Source: Eukaryota sp. TZLM1-RC
Taxonomy: Eukaryota > Metamonada: BaSk clade
Length of the DNA: 64,000 nt
Assembly: GCA_040285825.1 (NCBI GenBank)
Contig: JAUPSS010000013.1
Location: 186,001-250,000 of the forward strand
Direction: 5' to 3'
The notes under the pieces were generated by a model. The model was given only the letters and a program-made list of their open reading frames with translations. It searched no databases and was not told where the DNA came from. Of this stretch, positions 43,505-54,222 are shown piece by piece; positions within the stretch are counted from its first letter, which is position 1; each line of letters begins with the position of its first letter. The translations under genes and the position numbers were made by a program.

Positions 43505-46179
43505 CTAATCCAGACGAACACTATCTACAAATTGTGCATTCTGGGATGCATTCTCAATGACTTGGGGAATGGTAAACTTCATGGATGGTAAGTTTCTGGC
43601 ACTAAAAAAGGCCTTAACCTCTTCAATGACATCAAAATCAGAAAGTCCTTCAAACAGGGAAGAAAAAGCCGATGAAAGAAGAGAAGAGGGGATAGTCTTG
43701 ACCAACTCGTCAAATTTTTCTGAAAATTTCCCCCACAAGTACTTCTGAGCCCCACTACGTTGACCCAGTCCACGTGTCAAAATGATCCAATCTTGTCTCC
43801 TGACACCATCACTTAAGCCAAACTCCCAAGCTTTTTCCAATTTTTCAGATGTATTTGCTGAATAACCAATTGATCTCAATAATCTTGAAACTTCAATTGA
43901 ATCATTTTTGGAATCAGAAACCATTTGAATCAACTGCTCAAAATTTTCCATTGAGTGCAAGCCGAACGCCGTGTAAATCGGAGTTTTTAGCTCCGAATTG
44001 ATTGATCCTTGCTTGAAAATTTCGTCACATTGCCCCAAAATTTCGGCATCTTCCAGCAAAACCAAACACAATAAAGTCGAACTTCGTACAAGACCAGCCG
44101 TCGAAGAACCTCCCGTCCATCCGATAACGTCTAAAAGCTTCTTGAGCAATTGTACAAAATGATTTTGTAATAATTCTCTTGGTAAAAGACCAATTAATGC
44201 TAATAATTCAGAAGTTATTGTTTCAATAGTCGAATGGAACCTAAAAACGTCATTTGATTGAATCACGTGTTCCAAAATTTTGGAAACGAGCTTGACATAT
44301 GTCGAAAAAGCACGTGCAGAACGCTTGCATAAGTAAAACGTGTCATCAACAAGTGACAGCAGATCAATAGGGCTCAAGAAGTCAAGAGAAGTCAAGAGCT
44401 GTTGATTTAGATCTGGAGCATATTCCACTCTAACAAACGAAGCCTTATCAGGATTAACAACGAAAACATGATCATCATAACCAGAAAAGTCAAACAAAGT
44501 CAAACTGTCCTTGAAAACCAAAGACCGAGTCTCCACTAGGGTTCCAGACCTATCAAAAACAGAAATCTGGAGTGGGACGTGCCATAATTGTTTCTCCAAT
44601 GTCAAACAGAAAGGCTCCTGACGAAGACACATTCTATGGGTAAGTTTAGATACCTTGATCAAAGGGTACCCTTTTTGGTGTACCCAACCATTCATAATAG
44701 ACTCCAACTCTTCAATTCCCGAGACTTCAGCGAAAACTGACCATAAATCAGAAGAAATAGTATTGCCCCATTGGAATTTAGCCAGATATTGTCTCAAGCT
44801 CTCCTGAAACTTGTCCTCCCCCATAAATGAAGAAATCATTCTAACAAGTCCAGCTCCTTTGAGATAAGTCTAATGGTAAGCAAAGTAAAGATCACACATA
44901 CGACATGGTCAAAAATTTCATCAATTTGACGAGGATGGTCTAACTCAACTTCAATAGAATGTGTGTTTTCCAATGAATCCAACTTCATTCCAGGAATAGT
45001 TGTTTCTGACACAGCTTGAGACATGTAGTCCCATTCAGGAAACAGAGAGGAAGTGCATAGATATCCCTAAGGTTAGTCGTGAAGGAAGATCCCAAAAACA
45101 TACAAGATATTCGGCAAAGGCCTCATTAAGGTAAAGGTATTTGAAACTGGATAGTGTGACCAAATTTCCAAACCATTGGTGAGCATTTTCATGAGACTAG
45201 AGTAAGTAAGGGTATCAAAAAGCAAAACAAACTATCACCATTGCCACTCGTTGTAGGGATTGAATTGAGGGTGATTCTGGTTCTACCAAAAGACAAGTAT
45301 CTCTGTAAGTTACCAATCCACTGTTCTCCATTGCTCCAAAGCCTGAGGTTAGAAGAAGTTAGGTGACTCAAAACAAACTGAAATCTGAGGTTAATTAGTT
45401 AAGTGAATCAAACCTGGAATAGCTACCAAGTCCATTTTGGGCAGGTAGTAAGGGATACCCAGAAAATCCTCAAACCATTCCAAACTCTTTTTAGCCATTT
45501 CCAATCCAAACTTAGCCCTACTACAATCACCCTTCCTACAATACACTCTGACAGGCTTCCCGTCTGAGAAGGTGTCTTCAATGTAGTCAAACTGGCCAAT
45601 AACCAAAGCAAAAAGGTAAGTCGCCATTGGTGGAAGCTCTTCAAACTCAAAGTATTGATGATCTTGTCTTGCTTCGTGGTATTTCACAGGCATGTTTGAA
45701 AGGGCAGTGAAACCAACGGGGGCCGTACAAGAGATGTTAAACTTGGCCTTCCTACCAGGGTCATCGATGCAGGGAAAAGTACGACGACAGTCAACGGCCT
45801 CGTGTTGCGTGGTTGCGATCCACCGTTTCTCCCCGTCATGCATGTAAGAGGATTTGTAAAAACCCACCATCTGATCGTTGAGTACACCCTTGCAGGAAAG
45901 TGTAATGGTGAGATCAGAAGGAGGTATTTCTTCTGGAAGAGTGATGGTGAGGGTTTCTTGGTCATTATTAGTGGATGACGTGCAATCGAGAGTTGCGGAG
46001 GTAGAACCCACTTCTATGGTTGGTTGCTTTGTGACAGTGAGATCAAGTTGGTGGAATGTGAGGGATGTTGTTGATTGAGATGTGGAACACTCTATAGTGA
46101 CCATTACATCATATTCAAAAGTGGAGAAGTTTGGATCAAAGAAGGCGTTGTATCTATGTGGGGTTATGAAGGAGGACAT
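43505..46179 (-). CDS. M1 family zinc aminopeptidase (puromycin-sensitive type), four introns
   Basis: Five exons: 45414-46179, 45233-45342, 45104-45196, 44902-45066, 43505-44869. GT-AG introns of 71, 36, 37 and 32 nt all keep phase and give 832 aa, near the usual family length. Motifs: [10 protein letters not shown] (exopeptidase GxMEN motif, across intron 1), [15 protein letters not shown] (HExxH zinc site, across intron 2) and NEAFAEYL (third zinc ligand). The C-terminal half is helical repeats (ERAP1-C-like). There is no signal peptide, so a cytosolic enzyme is likely, removing N-terminal residues from peptides after the proteasome. Convergent with the gene at 42367. Confidence 0.93.
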
Positions 46180-47467
46180 GATGAAGAATTGGGTTTAATT
46201 GACTATCTGTAATTTCAAATCCAATTCTGTCGTGCACACGGTTGCACGCATTGCAGGACTTGAATGGGTTACAACAAAATCAATGATGTTCTCTGTGAAT
46301 GGCAAAAGATTTGTTCGTCGTCATAGAATGGTTGAATTTAAATTCAACTCAAGCATAAAGAAACTGCCATACAAATAGAATTCAAAAAGGTAATTAAGTT
46401 ACTAAATGAATAGCCATTGAAAAATTCTTATGGTCATTGCTCAATGGCTTGATTGTATTTAGCTCTCAGCAATTTCATTAACTCTTCAATTACAGAAAAT
46501 CATTCTATAGGTAAGATTTATGATTCAATACTCACTCCTAAAGCCATCATAATCAAGTAAACTCAACAATCAATGACTTGCCGAAACTAGAGAGGAAGTT
46601 GACTGGGTTAAAATTGTTAAGTATAATCATCAACAATCACGATTACTTTCAGCACTTACTTACATCATTTCATTGTTGGAAAACATTTTAAGGAAAGTGT
46701 ATGATAAAAATTGAAGTGTTCTTATTATCATAAATGAACAAGAAATTAAGAAATTAATTAAGAAAAAAAGAAATTAAAAATTAATTAAGAAATTAATCCA
46801 TCAGCAACTTTTTGGTTTGTTTTGTTTATCAGTATTTTAAGTTTGATTATTTTCAAAATAATATTATTTTATTTTTGAAAATAAGATTGCAAAAACAATT
46901 TGTTTCATCCATTATATGAAAAACCAACTTTTCTAGTAAAATGAACACAAAAACAAGATTCAACACTAGCTACTCAGTCCGGTACCTTACATCTGCTGGT
47001 GAAGAAGATGAAGTTTGAGAGATGCTGTGCTCATTCCATCAACTAGCCATGTAGTAGCCACTTTTAGCACATTGAATGCTTATATTGTCGTACTAAACGT
47101 CAGAAGCAGTACCTGTCGAGAGGTGAGTGACACTATCCGAATTGAAGTAGGAATCATCCATTCCGAATCTCAAGAACACGTGGTCATTGACATATCCCTT
47201 CCAGTGAATATCAAGACAAAATAAACCTAAGTTGAAATGGTTAAGTTGATTGTCGCGCAGAAATGCCTTCAGTGCTCACCAGCGTCTTAACGTTGAGCAA
47301 TCCAATGATAGTACACAAGAGAATGACAAGATAAATAGTAATAGTTGTAGGTGAGATTGACAATGGAAATTTTTGAGTTTTTTGACTGGCACGTTGCAAT
47401 GAAATGAATTTTAAAGAATTCCAAATAATCTTCCAACTGCTTCATTGGAGGTGTTTCAACGGTAGTA
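46180..47467. other. Intergenic, possible tiny spliced gene near 46941-47224
   Basis: Mostly AT-rich. An ATG at 46941 with two candidate GT-AG introns (55 and 25 nt) could join to the frame ending at 47224 (VVIDISLPVNIKTK), giving about 67 aa with a CLYC motif. The support is splice pattern only. Confidence 0.25.
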
Positions 47468-48520
47468 ATGCTGCTAGAAGCGGCCATCCATGAGCATCTG
47501 ATGCCATCGCTGGTTGAGTATAACATTTTGGTGGATTTTTTGCAAAAACCACTCTCCTCAACCACACTGCTCTCTGATGAAGTTCCTGCAGTGTATTCGA
47601 TAGCAACAGCTCCGTTCTCTCCCATCGCCTGCGTATCGTGTGCTGATCACACATTGTATATTTTGCATTCTCAAGGGTCTACGGATAACTCTATCATGGC
47701 CAGGGTTACAGGGCATCATAGATCGCCCCTTTTCATCACTTGGCACAACTACTTACCTATTGTTGGATCAGTTGACTTTTCTGGAGTGGTTATGAGGTCA
47801 CACATAGTAAATAAAACCACAGAGACCCTGCATTTTGGATCGTTACCACTTTGTCTAGCGTTTTTGTCTTCGCCAGCAACACCTACTCTTCTATTGGTGG
47901 CCAATTCTGGTATATTCACCTGGTCCAGTAGTTCAGAAGCGACTTTTGTCTCTGATTTCCCGGATACACGTAATGTACGATCTGCTGCGATTTCAGTTCT
48001 TCCTAATGATGATCTTTTTTTGGCCACATGCCATGAATCAATTTTACATGTATACTCCTGGTCATTCGCAATTCCTGGGTCTGAATGGAACCATATCTAC
48101 ACTGGTTTCTGTAATCTGTTGACCTTCTTTCCTTGTGTGTTTTCTTCTAGTGGTACTCGTCTTGTTTACTTTGATAATCAGGATTCCATTGTGTCTGTTG
48201 ACCTTACACTGTGTAATAACGTCAAACCCTCCACCACTTTTCATTTTTCATCACCCCTTAATGGTCACAATAGCATTAGTGGTGGATCTTTTATCAAGAT
48301 GTATCCATTCGCTAACGAGTCTATTGCTACTGCTGTTTTGCATCTACCACCTAGCATCTCTTCCCCAAAGGGAACGTCTTTGCTCTTTGTGTTGGATGTT
48401 GTCAGAAACTCTGTCATTTTAAAGGTAGAATTCGTTGGAGAAATTAATTGCTGTCAATTGTTCGGAAATGGTGTCTTGATTGTTGGTTTTGCCAATGGAC
48501 AGTTGATAAAACTGTCCTGA
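47468..48520 (+). CDS. Beta-propeller (WD40-like) protein of unknown function (350 aa)
   Basis: An ATG-started uninterrupted frame. Repeating patterns of about 40 residues with small and hydrophobic strands (AVYSIATAPFSPIACVSCAD, HRSPLFITWHNYLPIVGSVD, VLIVGFANGQLIKL) suggest a seven-bladed propeller with weak WD signatures. No catalytic motif or signal peptide. Which WD40 family is unclear; protein scaffolding is the general role. Confidence 0.6.
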   Translation: MLLEAAIHEHLMPSLVEYNILVDFLQKPLSSTTLLSDEVPAVYSIATAPFSPIACVSCADHTLYILHSQGSTDNSIMARVTGHHRSPLFITWHNYLPIVGSVDFSGVVMRSHIVNKTTETLHFGSLPLCLAFLSSPATPTLLLVANSGIFTWSSSSEATFVSDFPDTRNVRSAAISVLPNDDLFLATCHESILHVYSWSFAIPGSEWNHIYTGFCNLLTFFPCVFSSSGTRLVYFDNQDSIVSVDLTLCNNVKPSTTFHFSSPLNGHNSISGGSFIKMYPFANESIATAVLHLPPSISSPKGTSLLFVLDVVRNSVILKVEFVGEINCCQLFGNGVLIVGFANGQLIKLS

Positions 48521-49316
48521 TTGGCCTTTTTTGTATAGTTTGTCCTTTTACTGTATTTTTTTGCTGCATTTTGTACATATTTATGAATTAATTGTAATAA
48601 ACCTTTTTAAGTTTTTTTAGTCCGTTTTTCAGTAAATTGTGTTGCTGTTCACAAGTAGTGATTATGATATGTTAATTCTCATGCATCGTCACTGCCACGT
48701 CATCACTCAGTCTAACCAATTCCAGTGATTATTTGTGAAGTTGATTTTGAAGGTGACCAACAACAAAAACAGTACTGAATTAATCCTTAACCATTTGCCA
48801 TATGGAATTAGTTGAAATTCATTGACTCAGGATTTGGCTTCACGTTTTAAGTTGCTTAAAGTTTCACCAAAAGTAGACAATTTTACTTCACTTGACACTT
48901 TACTGGATCAAAGCTCCCTACATTCCTGATTTGTTCAGTTCCTTGCCAATGCAACTTCTGTTGAGAGTATATGAGGAATAATTGAACAGAAGAAAGAATT
49001 GAATTTGAGAAACTGATATAGGTCCCAAACAATGGGTTTACATTAACTTGAACTCTGTTATGAAAATAATTCACAAATAAAGGCAGTTTCATTTACCAGC
49101 TGCTTTTTGTACAAATATGCACTGCAATAAAGAATCAAATTCCAATTCAACTGGCAATTTGAGTTTCATTATCATTATACAGTTTCGTTTAATGTTTACC
49201 TACACTATTGGAAAAATTACCAAAGGTTCCTGGCCCAAAGTTTTTACAAAAAAATGGTAATGCTTTTCTTCCATATACGCTTCCTGGGTATTTAAGCATT
49301 CCTTGTCAATCCACAT
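48521..49316. other. Intergenic spacer with one half of a shared 27-nt motif
   Basis: AT-rich DNA between the propeller gene and tRNA-Pro. The only notable feature is the motif at 48679-48705. Confidence 0.5.
48679..48705 (-). repeat. 27-nt motif shared (inverted) with 53372-53398
   Basis: The reverse complement matches 53372-53398 at 26 of 27 positions; the core is TGATGACGTGGCAGTGA. It lies about 610 bp upstream of a tRNA-Pro gene, and the partner lies about 775 bp upstream of the other tRNA-Pro gene. Function unknown. Confidence 0.7.
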
Positions 49317-49387
49317 GCCGGTATGGTCTAGTCGTATGATTCTCGCTTTGGGTGCGAGAGGTCCCGGGTTCAAATCCCGGTACCGGC
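49317..49387 (+). tRNA. tRNA-Pro, anticodon TGG
   Basis: A 71-nt cloverleaf: acceptor stem GCCGGTA/TACCGGC, D-arm after TGGTCTAGTCG, anticodon stem CTCGC/GCGAG enclosing loop TTTGGGT (anticodon TGG), and T-arm CCCGGGTTCAAATCCCGG containing the B box. No intron. CCA is not encoded, as expected in eukaryotes. Confidence 0.95.
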
Positions 49388-50912
49388 CTTTTACCAAATT
49401 TTTGTGAATTTTGATAACCCTTTTGGAATGTTTGATGCCACTACTGTTGTGATAAGGCATGCTAGCTGTGGTTATATGTGGGAGTTTGTAAAGTGTATTA
49501 AGATAAACACAATTTTATTTAATGTTTCACTGTATAAAGGTACTCACTAGTGAGGTACCTTTTATAAATGTGTGAGCAAATAAATATAAAAAAGAATGTT
49601 GGTGTTGCCTGAGGGCTAGGGTAAGGAATGTCAGACATGTAAAATAGAGTTTATTAATAAGTATTGTAAATAAACACAGCGGGAAATGAGCTATAGCGAA
49701 TTTCAATATCATCACTATTGAGGTCTCCATAAACTGAAATACATAAAACTAAATCCAGATACGAATAGCTAAGTCTAAATACAGTCTAAAATAGTGTAGA
49801 GACTAACATTTGTTCCTCATTACTGTGGGGAAACTGTTTTTGAAACAGATTTGTGTGCGTGGTGTATCTTATTCGAATTTGCATCATTTTCCACGTTGGA
49901 CGTTGTTGCTAGAACACTAGAACGTAAATGTGATGAAAAGTTTGCTGTCGAATTTAAAATGCCCTTGGAACTCATCACATGGCCGCCTATTAATGTAAAT
50001 CATATACTTTTCTCTTTTGTGTTGGAAGTTCAGTGTCTTTATGAAATATTGATAACTGAAGGTGGAGTAAATTGTGCAGGAGCTTTTCAGTAGTCGTAGG
50101 TGTAAGCTCTGTTAATAATAATAAACAAAATAAGCACTATAGTGGGCAATATAACGTAGATACACAGTTTTTAAGAAGTCATGACTAATAATGGTCCTGC
50201 TGAGAATAATTGCTGACAGAAGACTTCAAGATTAAGTATTGTGCTTTATCAAATTCTATGACAAGAAACCAAGCAGATAAGCATTTTTTGGAGGAAATCT
50301 TGGTTCGATCCAAATTCTTAAAAAGGAGCTTATTTCTTTTGGAATTTTAATTAGAATAGTTCAACGAAAAATTGCTTTATCAAACACACTTGTAGTGTGG
50401 TTCTGTTACCAATCGCACCACATTCAACCACTGATTATTGCATTTTTATGAAATATTTGGCAAGGTTTTGTGAAAAATGATATAAATGACAAGATTCACA
50501 ATTTAAACAATTAAAATTAACTTAACTTGATTAATGTTTGCCACTTCAAAATCAAAAAAAAAACAGAGCTTAATCTAACACTTTTATTGTGCTTATTCTG
50601 TCATAGCATTAGTGGAAGCAACCAACTACTTTGAAACCCTTTAACTTCTGGAAGTGGCTTCCATTTTACAAGATCATGTCCTTGATGTTTGTACACAATG
50701 TCATCTCAGGGATCACTGACTAATGTTTGAAGAACTGATGAGAATGGTTTCAAAATTGATTCAGTCACATTGTAAAATTCAACCAAAAGTCCTCAACATT
50801 TACCTAGTAAAAACCCCCATGAATGGAATGACAGGAGATTTTCCTCATTCACCTGAACATCAATTTGCTGATTATGAAACTCTGTAATACTATTCAAAAA
50901 ATTAAATTGTAA
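49388..50912. other. Intergenic, with a short LINE C remnant near 50266-50309
   Basis: A roughly 45-bp stretch (AAGCAGATAAGC...GAGGAAATCTTGGTT) matches the 3' coding end of family C LINEs. An 80-codon plus-strand frame at 49851-50093 lacks an ATG. Otherwise nothing recognised. Confidence 0.4.
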
Positions 50913-50925
50913 CAATATAAATATT

Positions 50926-52455
50926 TTTTTAAATAAATAAGGATTTTATTTTCTACGAAGAAACAAAACAAAACAAAAACACATAAGAAACAAAATTTTC
51001 CACACCAACTCTTGACGAATCCTTATACAGCTTGGACATCATTAGATTTAAGTACTTGGAAACACTTCTATACAAAGCAATAATGATACGATTCCAGAAA
51101 TTCACTGCAAAATTCTTACCACTTGAACGACATAAATTATCAAAATCATTGAGAAAATTCAAAGCAGACTGACCAATGTTGCCAAAAATCGAGAAGGCAA
51201 AAGGAACAAATGAAAACTTCAAGTAAAAGTTCTTATTTAATAACTCTGTATTTTTGTCTCATTTACGAACCTCAGCCTTGTTCAAGTGACCATTAGAACT
51301 AACTAAAACATCAACAAGATAAATTGAAGCAAAGGGATCAACTGTAGTAAAATCAACAACAACTTGAGAGGAATCCACAAAAGGAGCAATTGAATTATTT
51401 TGATGTGAATCAAACAAATTATTAACGCTATAATGCTTCAACAAGGGTTCTACGTTGCAACTAAAATTGTAACACTTAAACATTTCATATGTCACATCAC
51501 GAACAGTATTATGAAGAACTGACCGATATTGAAGAAATTTTTTACAACTCACAATATGACGGAAATTGGCAGACGGTTTTTCGTTACAAATACAAACAGA
51601 ATTATCCAAAGGTCCATTTGGATAAAACCCTGATCTCAAACGCATGTTTTGTTTCCAAGCTTCATTTGTTAAATGAAGACCAAATGGCCTCAATTGCTGA
51701 AAAATTAAGCTATTGCAATTTTGGATGTCTGATAAAAAGGCAGCAAAGAAGGGATTATTCATCTTAATCACACTAAGTCGTTTAGAAAAATGCAGGTCTT
51801 CAATACCAGTTAAAACAGACTTCTGTAATTTCACAACTGCAAGATAAGGTTTAGCCAAAGATTTTGAAGGTATAGAAGGCAAACTTGAAGGAAAACACTT
51901 ATTCCACACATCAATAGGTAGTTCTTGCACCACGTTTTCGAGGTGTCTCCTTCAATAAAGGATGTGATTCCTTCAAAGGAATTTGATCAAATCGGAGTTT
52001 CCACTCAAAAAGAAAATTTTTCATACCACCAATGAAAGCACTTTTGCATAAATATTGTGCTTTTGAAAAACCAACTCCAGCAAATTTAGGACTAAAAATT
52101 GCATGATAAGGAATTTCTGATGGGCATATTTCCACCAAATTACCTAAAAAATTGGATCTCAAAGCATTAAATTGACGTGCAAATTCATGTAAAATTGTAG
52201 GGGATAAAGAACGCAGAAGGTGATTAATTTTTAATCCAAAACACACATTCAGGACCGAAAGCGCTAAAAGCTTGTCAATTTTGAATTCTTGACTAGCTTA
52301 AAGTTGGTCTTCAATTTTTTCCAAAATTCCTGTCAAAATCGATTTAATTTGTTCACTGATTTCAAAATAGGAGCCAAGAAAACGAATTGCATCTACTTCG
52401 TAATCAACATATTTGATGAAAGTCTCATTAATTGCTAATTCAACATTCTGATTAC
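50926..52455 (-). mobile_element. Family D LINE, 5'-truncated, 13-bp TSD
   Basis: The minus strand covers the RT thumb (KYVDYEVDAIRFLGSYFE), CFGLKINHLLRSLSPT, the CCHC motif (CICNEKPSANFRHIVSC), HNTVRDV, VVVDFTTVDP and SFVPFAFSIFGNIGQSA. Lesions include an in-frame TAA near 52298 and frameshifts near 51920 and 51240. CAATATAAATATT at 50913-50925 and 52456-52468 is a perfect TSD. The 3' end faces 50926. It lies about 60-70 bp from the 3' end of the tRNA-Pro gene. Confidence 0.88.
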
Positions 52456-52526
52456 CAATATAAATATTATAAATAAAATATTATAAATATAATTATAAAA
52501 TATTATAAATAAATATTTCGGAAAAG

Positions 52527-52597
52527 GCCGGTACCGGGATTTGAACCCGGGACCTCTCGCACCCAAAGCGAGAATCATACGACTAGACCATACCGGC
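52527..52597 (-). tRNA. tRNA-Pro, anticodon TGG (second copy)
   Basis: Identical in its readable arms to the copy at 49317: acceptor GCCGGTA/TACCGGC, anticodon loop TTTGGGT, T-arm with the B box. It is on the opposite strand, 3.1 kb away. No CCA is encoded. Confidence 0.95.
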
Positions 52598-52990
52598 AGG
52601 TTGGCCAAGGTAGACGGTTACACACTTAGATTTTTTAACTTTTTTTAGAAGAGTACTCTAAATAACCTCAGTAACCTCAATAAGAGTCTTCAAATCCTAC
52701 GTATTTTGATGTGAACCGATCATGTCCAAGAGTTTGAGTTTAGACATGTGGATGTGGTTGAAGTATTGGAAATTGACATTTCAGAAAGTATTTATTTTCA
52801 GTGAAGACCATACGCTTTTAAATTTTCTTGTTTAATTTCTCAAATTCCTCAAGTTTATGGTCTTCTTTTGAATACTTAATGAATTCGAGAATTCCAGGAA
52901 TAATGGAATTCAAAAATATGGTGAAAACCATAGACAGATGAAATTTTGTGATTAACATGAATTTGCCTGCAGTACTTATTTGACTTTTCA

Positions 52991-53342
52991 ATGGGTGGCA
53001 AGGCAGCCTACATCGGTTTAGGAAAACTATGACACACTTCATTGATGCTTACTTTAGGGAGGTGCTAAAAATGCCCGTTATGGAAGGAAGAATCTTCGTG
53101 ACAACATTCTTGGCATCACAAAACCTGCAATACGAAGATTGGCTCGTCGTGGTGGTGTTAAGAGACTATCATCATTGATTTATGATGAAACTCGTGCATC
53201 CTTGAAGCAATTTTTACGATCAATACTCAGAGATGCCATAATGTATACTGAACATGGACAAAGGAAAACAATGACGGCTCTAGATGTTGTTTATGCCCTG
53301 AAACGTAATGGTAGAGTACTATATGGATATGGCGTGCTCTAG
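52991..53342 (+). CDS. Divergent histone H4, one predicted intron
   Basis: Exon 1 is 52991-53015 (ATG GGT GGC AAG...), a GT-AG intron of 46 nt spans 53016-53061, and exon 2 is 53062-53342, giving 101 aa. H4 features: [21 protein letters not shown], then [24 protein letters not shown] and [16 protein letters not shown]. It differs at many positions in a protein that is normally almost invariant. The tail ([19 protein letters not shown]) lacks the regular GK repeats acetylated in canonical H4. An alternative without GT at the donor (31 nt) would keep GLGKGGAK; I prefer the canonical site. It is probably a variant H4 or a pseudogene. Confidence 0.8.
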
Positions 53343-53776
53343 TAAATTGTTGGGTTAGGGTTCATCATCAATGATGACGTGGCAGTGATGATGCATGAAT
53401 ATATCACCTTTTGTAGTACCTTTGTTATTTGATTCAGAAAATTGACTCTAAATTGTGTTACAAATGTCACTTCAGTTGCGACACGCACTTTGAGCTCCTA
53501 TTTTTACCCTTATAAAAATGAACATTTAATACACCAAAATTCTACTTCCTCAAACTGCACATCTGCTGCCGAAAGCTTACCTACAGTCTTTTCTTTATAA
53601 TATTTTACAACTGATAACAACCAACTAGGTTCCAAGCTGCACATACCCTCAGAAATGGAAAATACAATTTTTGCCATAAGCTTCGGTCAAAAAAAAACTT
53701 TGCAACAAGACCCACCTTGACTGTGATTTTTCAAACTGAATTTTATCATTCTGCTATAGATTTAGTCGAATGATTG
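53343..53776. other. Intergenic downstream of H4
   Basis: Holds the second copy of the 27-nt motif (53372-53398), 30 bp after the H4 stop. Nothing else recognised. Confidence 0.5.
53372..53398 (+). repeat. 27-nt motif shared (inverted) with 48679-48705
   Basis: See the partner at 48679. It contains GATGACGTG and the palindrome ATGCAT. Confidence 0.7.
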
Positions 53777-54172
53777 TTATTTTCCAGATTTAACGAGTAA
53801 TCGTTTCTGACGAATATTGATTCCTTGAGGTACTTCACCTTCTAATAAACTAATTGTTCTTTCAGTCATTTGATTAATTATGCTGCTGTTTAAATCCATC
53901 CTTTGTTATTGCTCTTCAGAAGGTTCATAATTGGATAGATCAGTCACTCTACCATTAGACTTACTTATTGTGATAAGTGTGTCTTTCCGCATGCTGTCTC
54001 TTATTGTTTTGAATTTGGATGTTTTTTGACTCAAATCTTCGTTGATTTAGCGTGTACCTGAAATGAACATATTTATCTCTCTCAGTTTTTTTAAAAGAGT
54101 CATTCCAGTAGTCGAATTGGCAGAAAAATAGAGTAGATCAGATTTCCCTGGATCAGCAGCAGCAAGGGTCAT
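53777..54172 (-). pseudogene. Small unrecognised gene with 21-nt intron and in-frame TAA
   Basis: ATG at 54172; exon 1 is 54058-54172 (MTLAAADPGKSDLLYFSANS), a GT-AG intron of 21 nt spans 54037-54057, and exon 2 is 53777-54036, ending IRQKRLLVKSGK. The total is 125 codons in phase. A single TAA (53906-53908) interrupts it in the context CAA TAA CAA, so a CAA-to-TAA mutation or readthrough are both possible; if termination is strict the product is about 80 aa. It is helical and charged with no known domain. It is divergent from the gene at 54223, with only 50 bp between starts. Confidence 0.5.
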
Positions 54173-54222
54173 ATCTTGATATTCAAAAGGATTATCTTAC
54201 AATTTTTTGCTTCAACCTCCTA

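Noticed and set aside
49851-50093. 80-codon plus-strand frame as a gene
   Set aside because: No ATG start, no recognised domain, no plausible splice partner.
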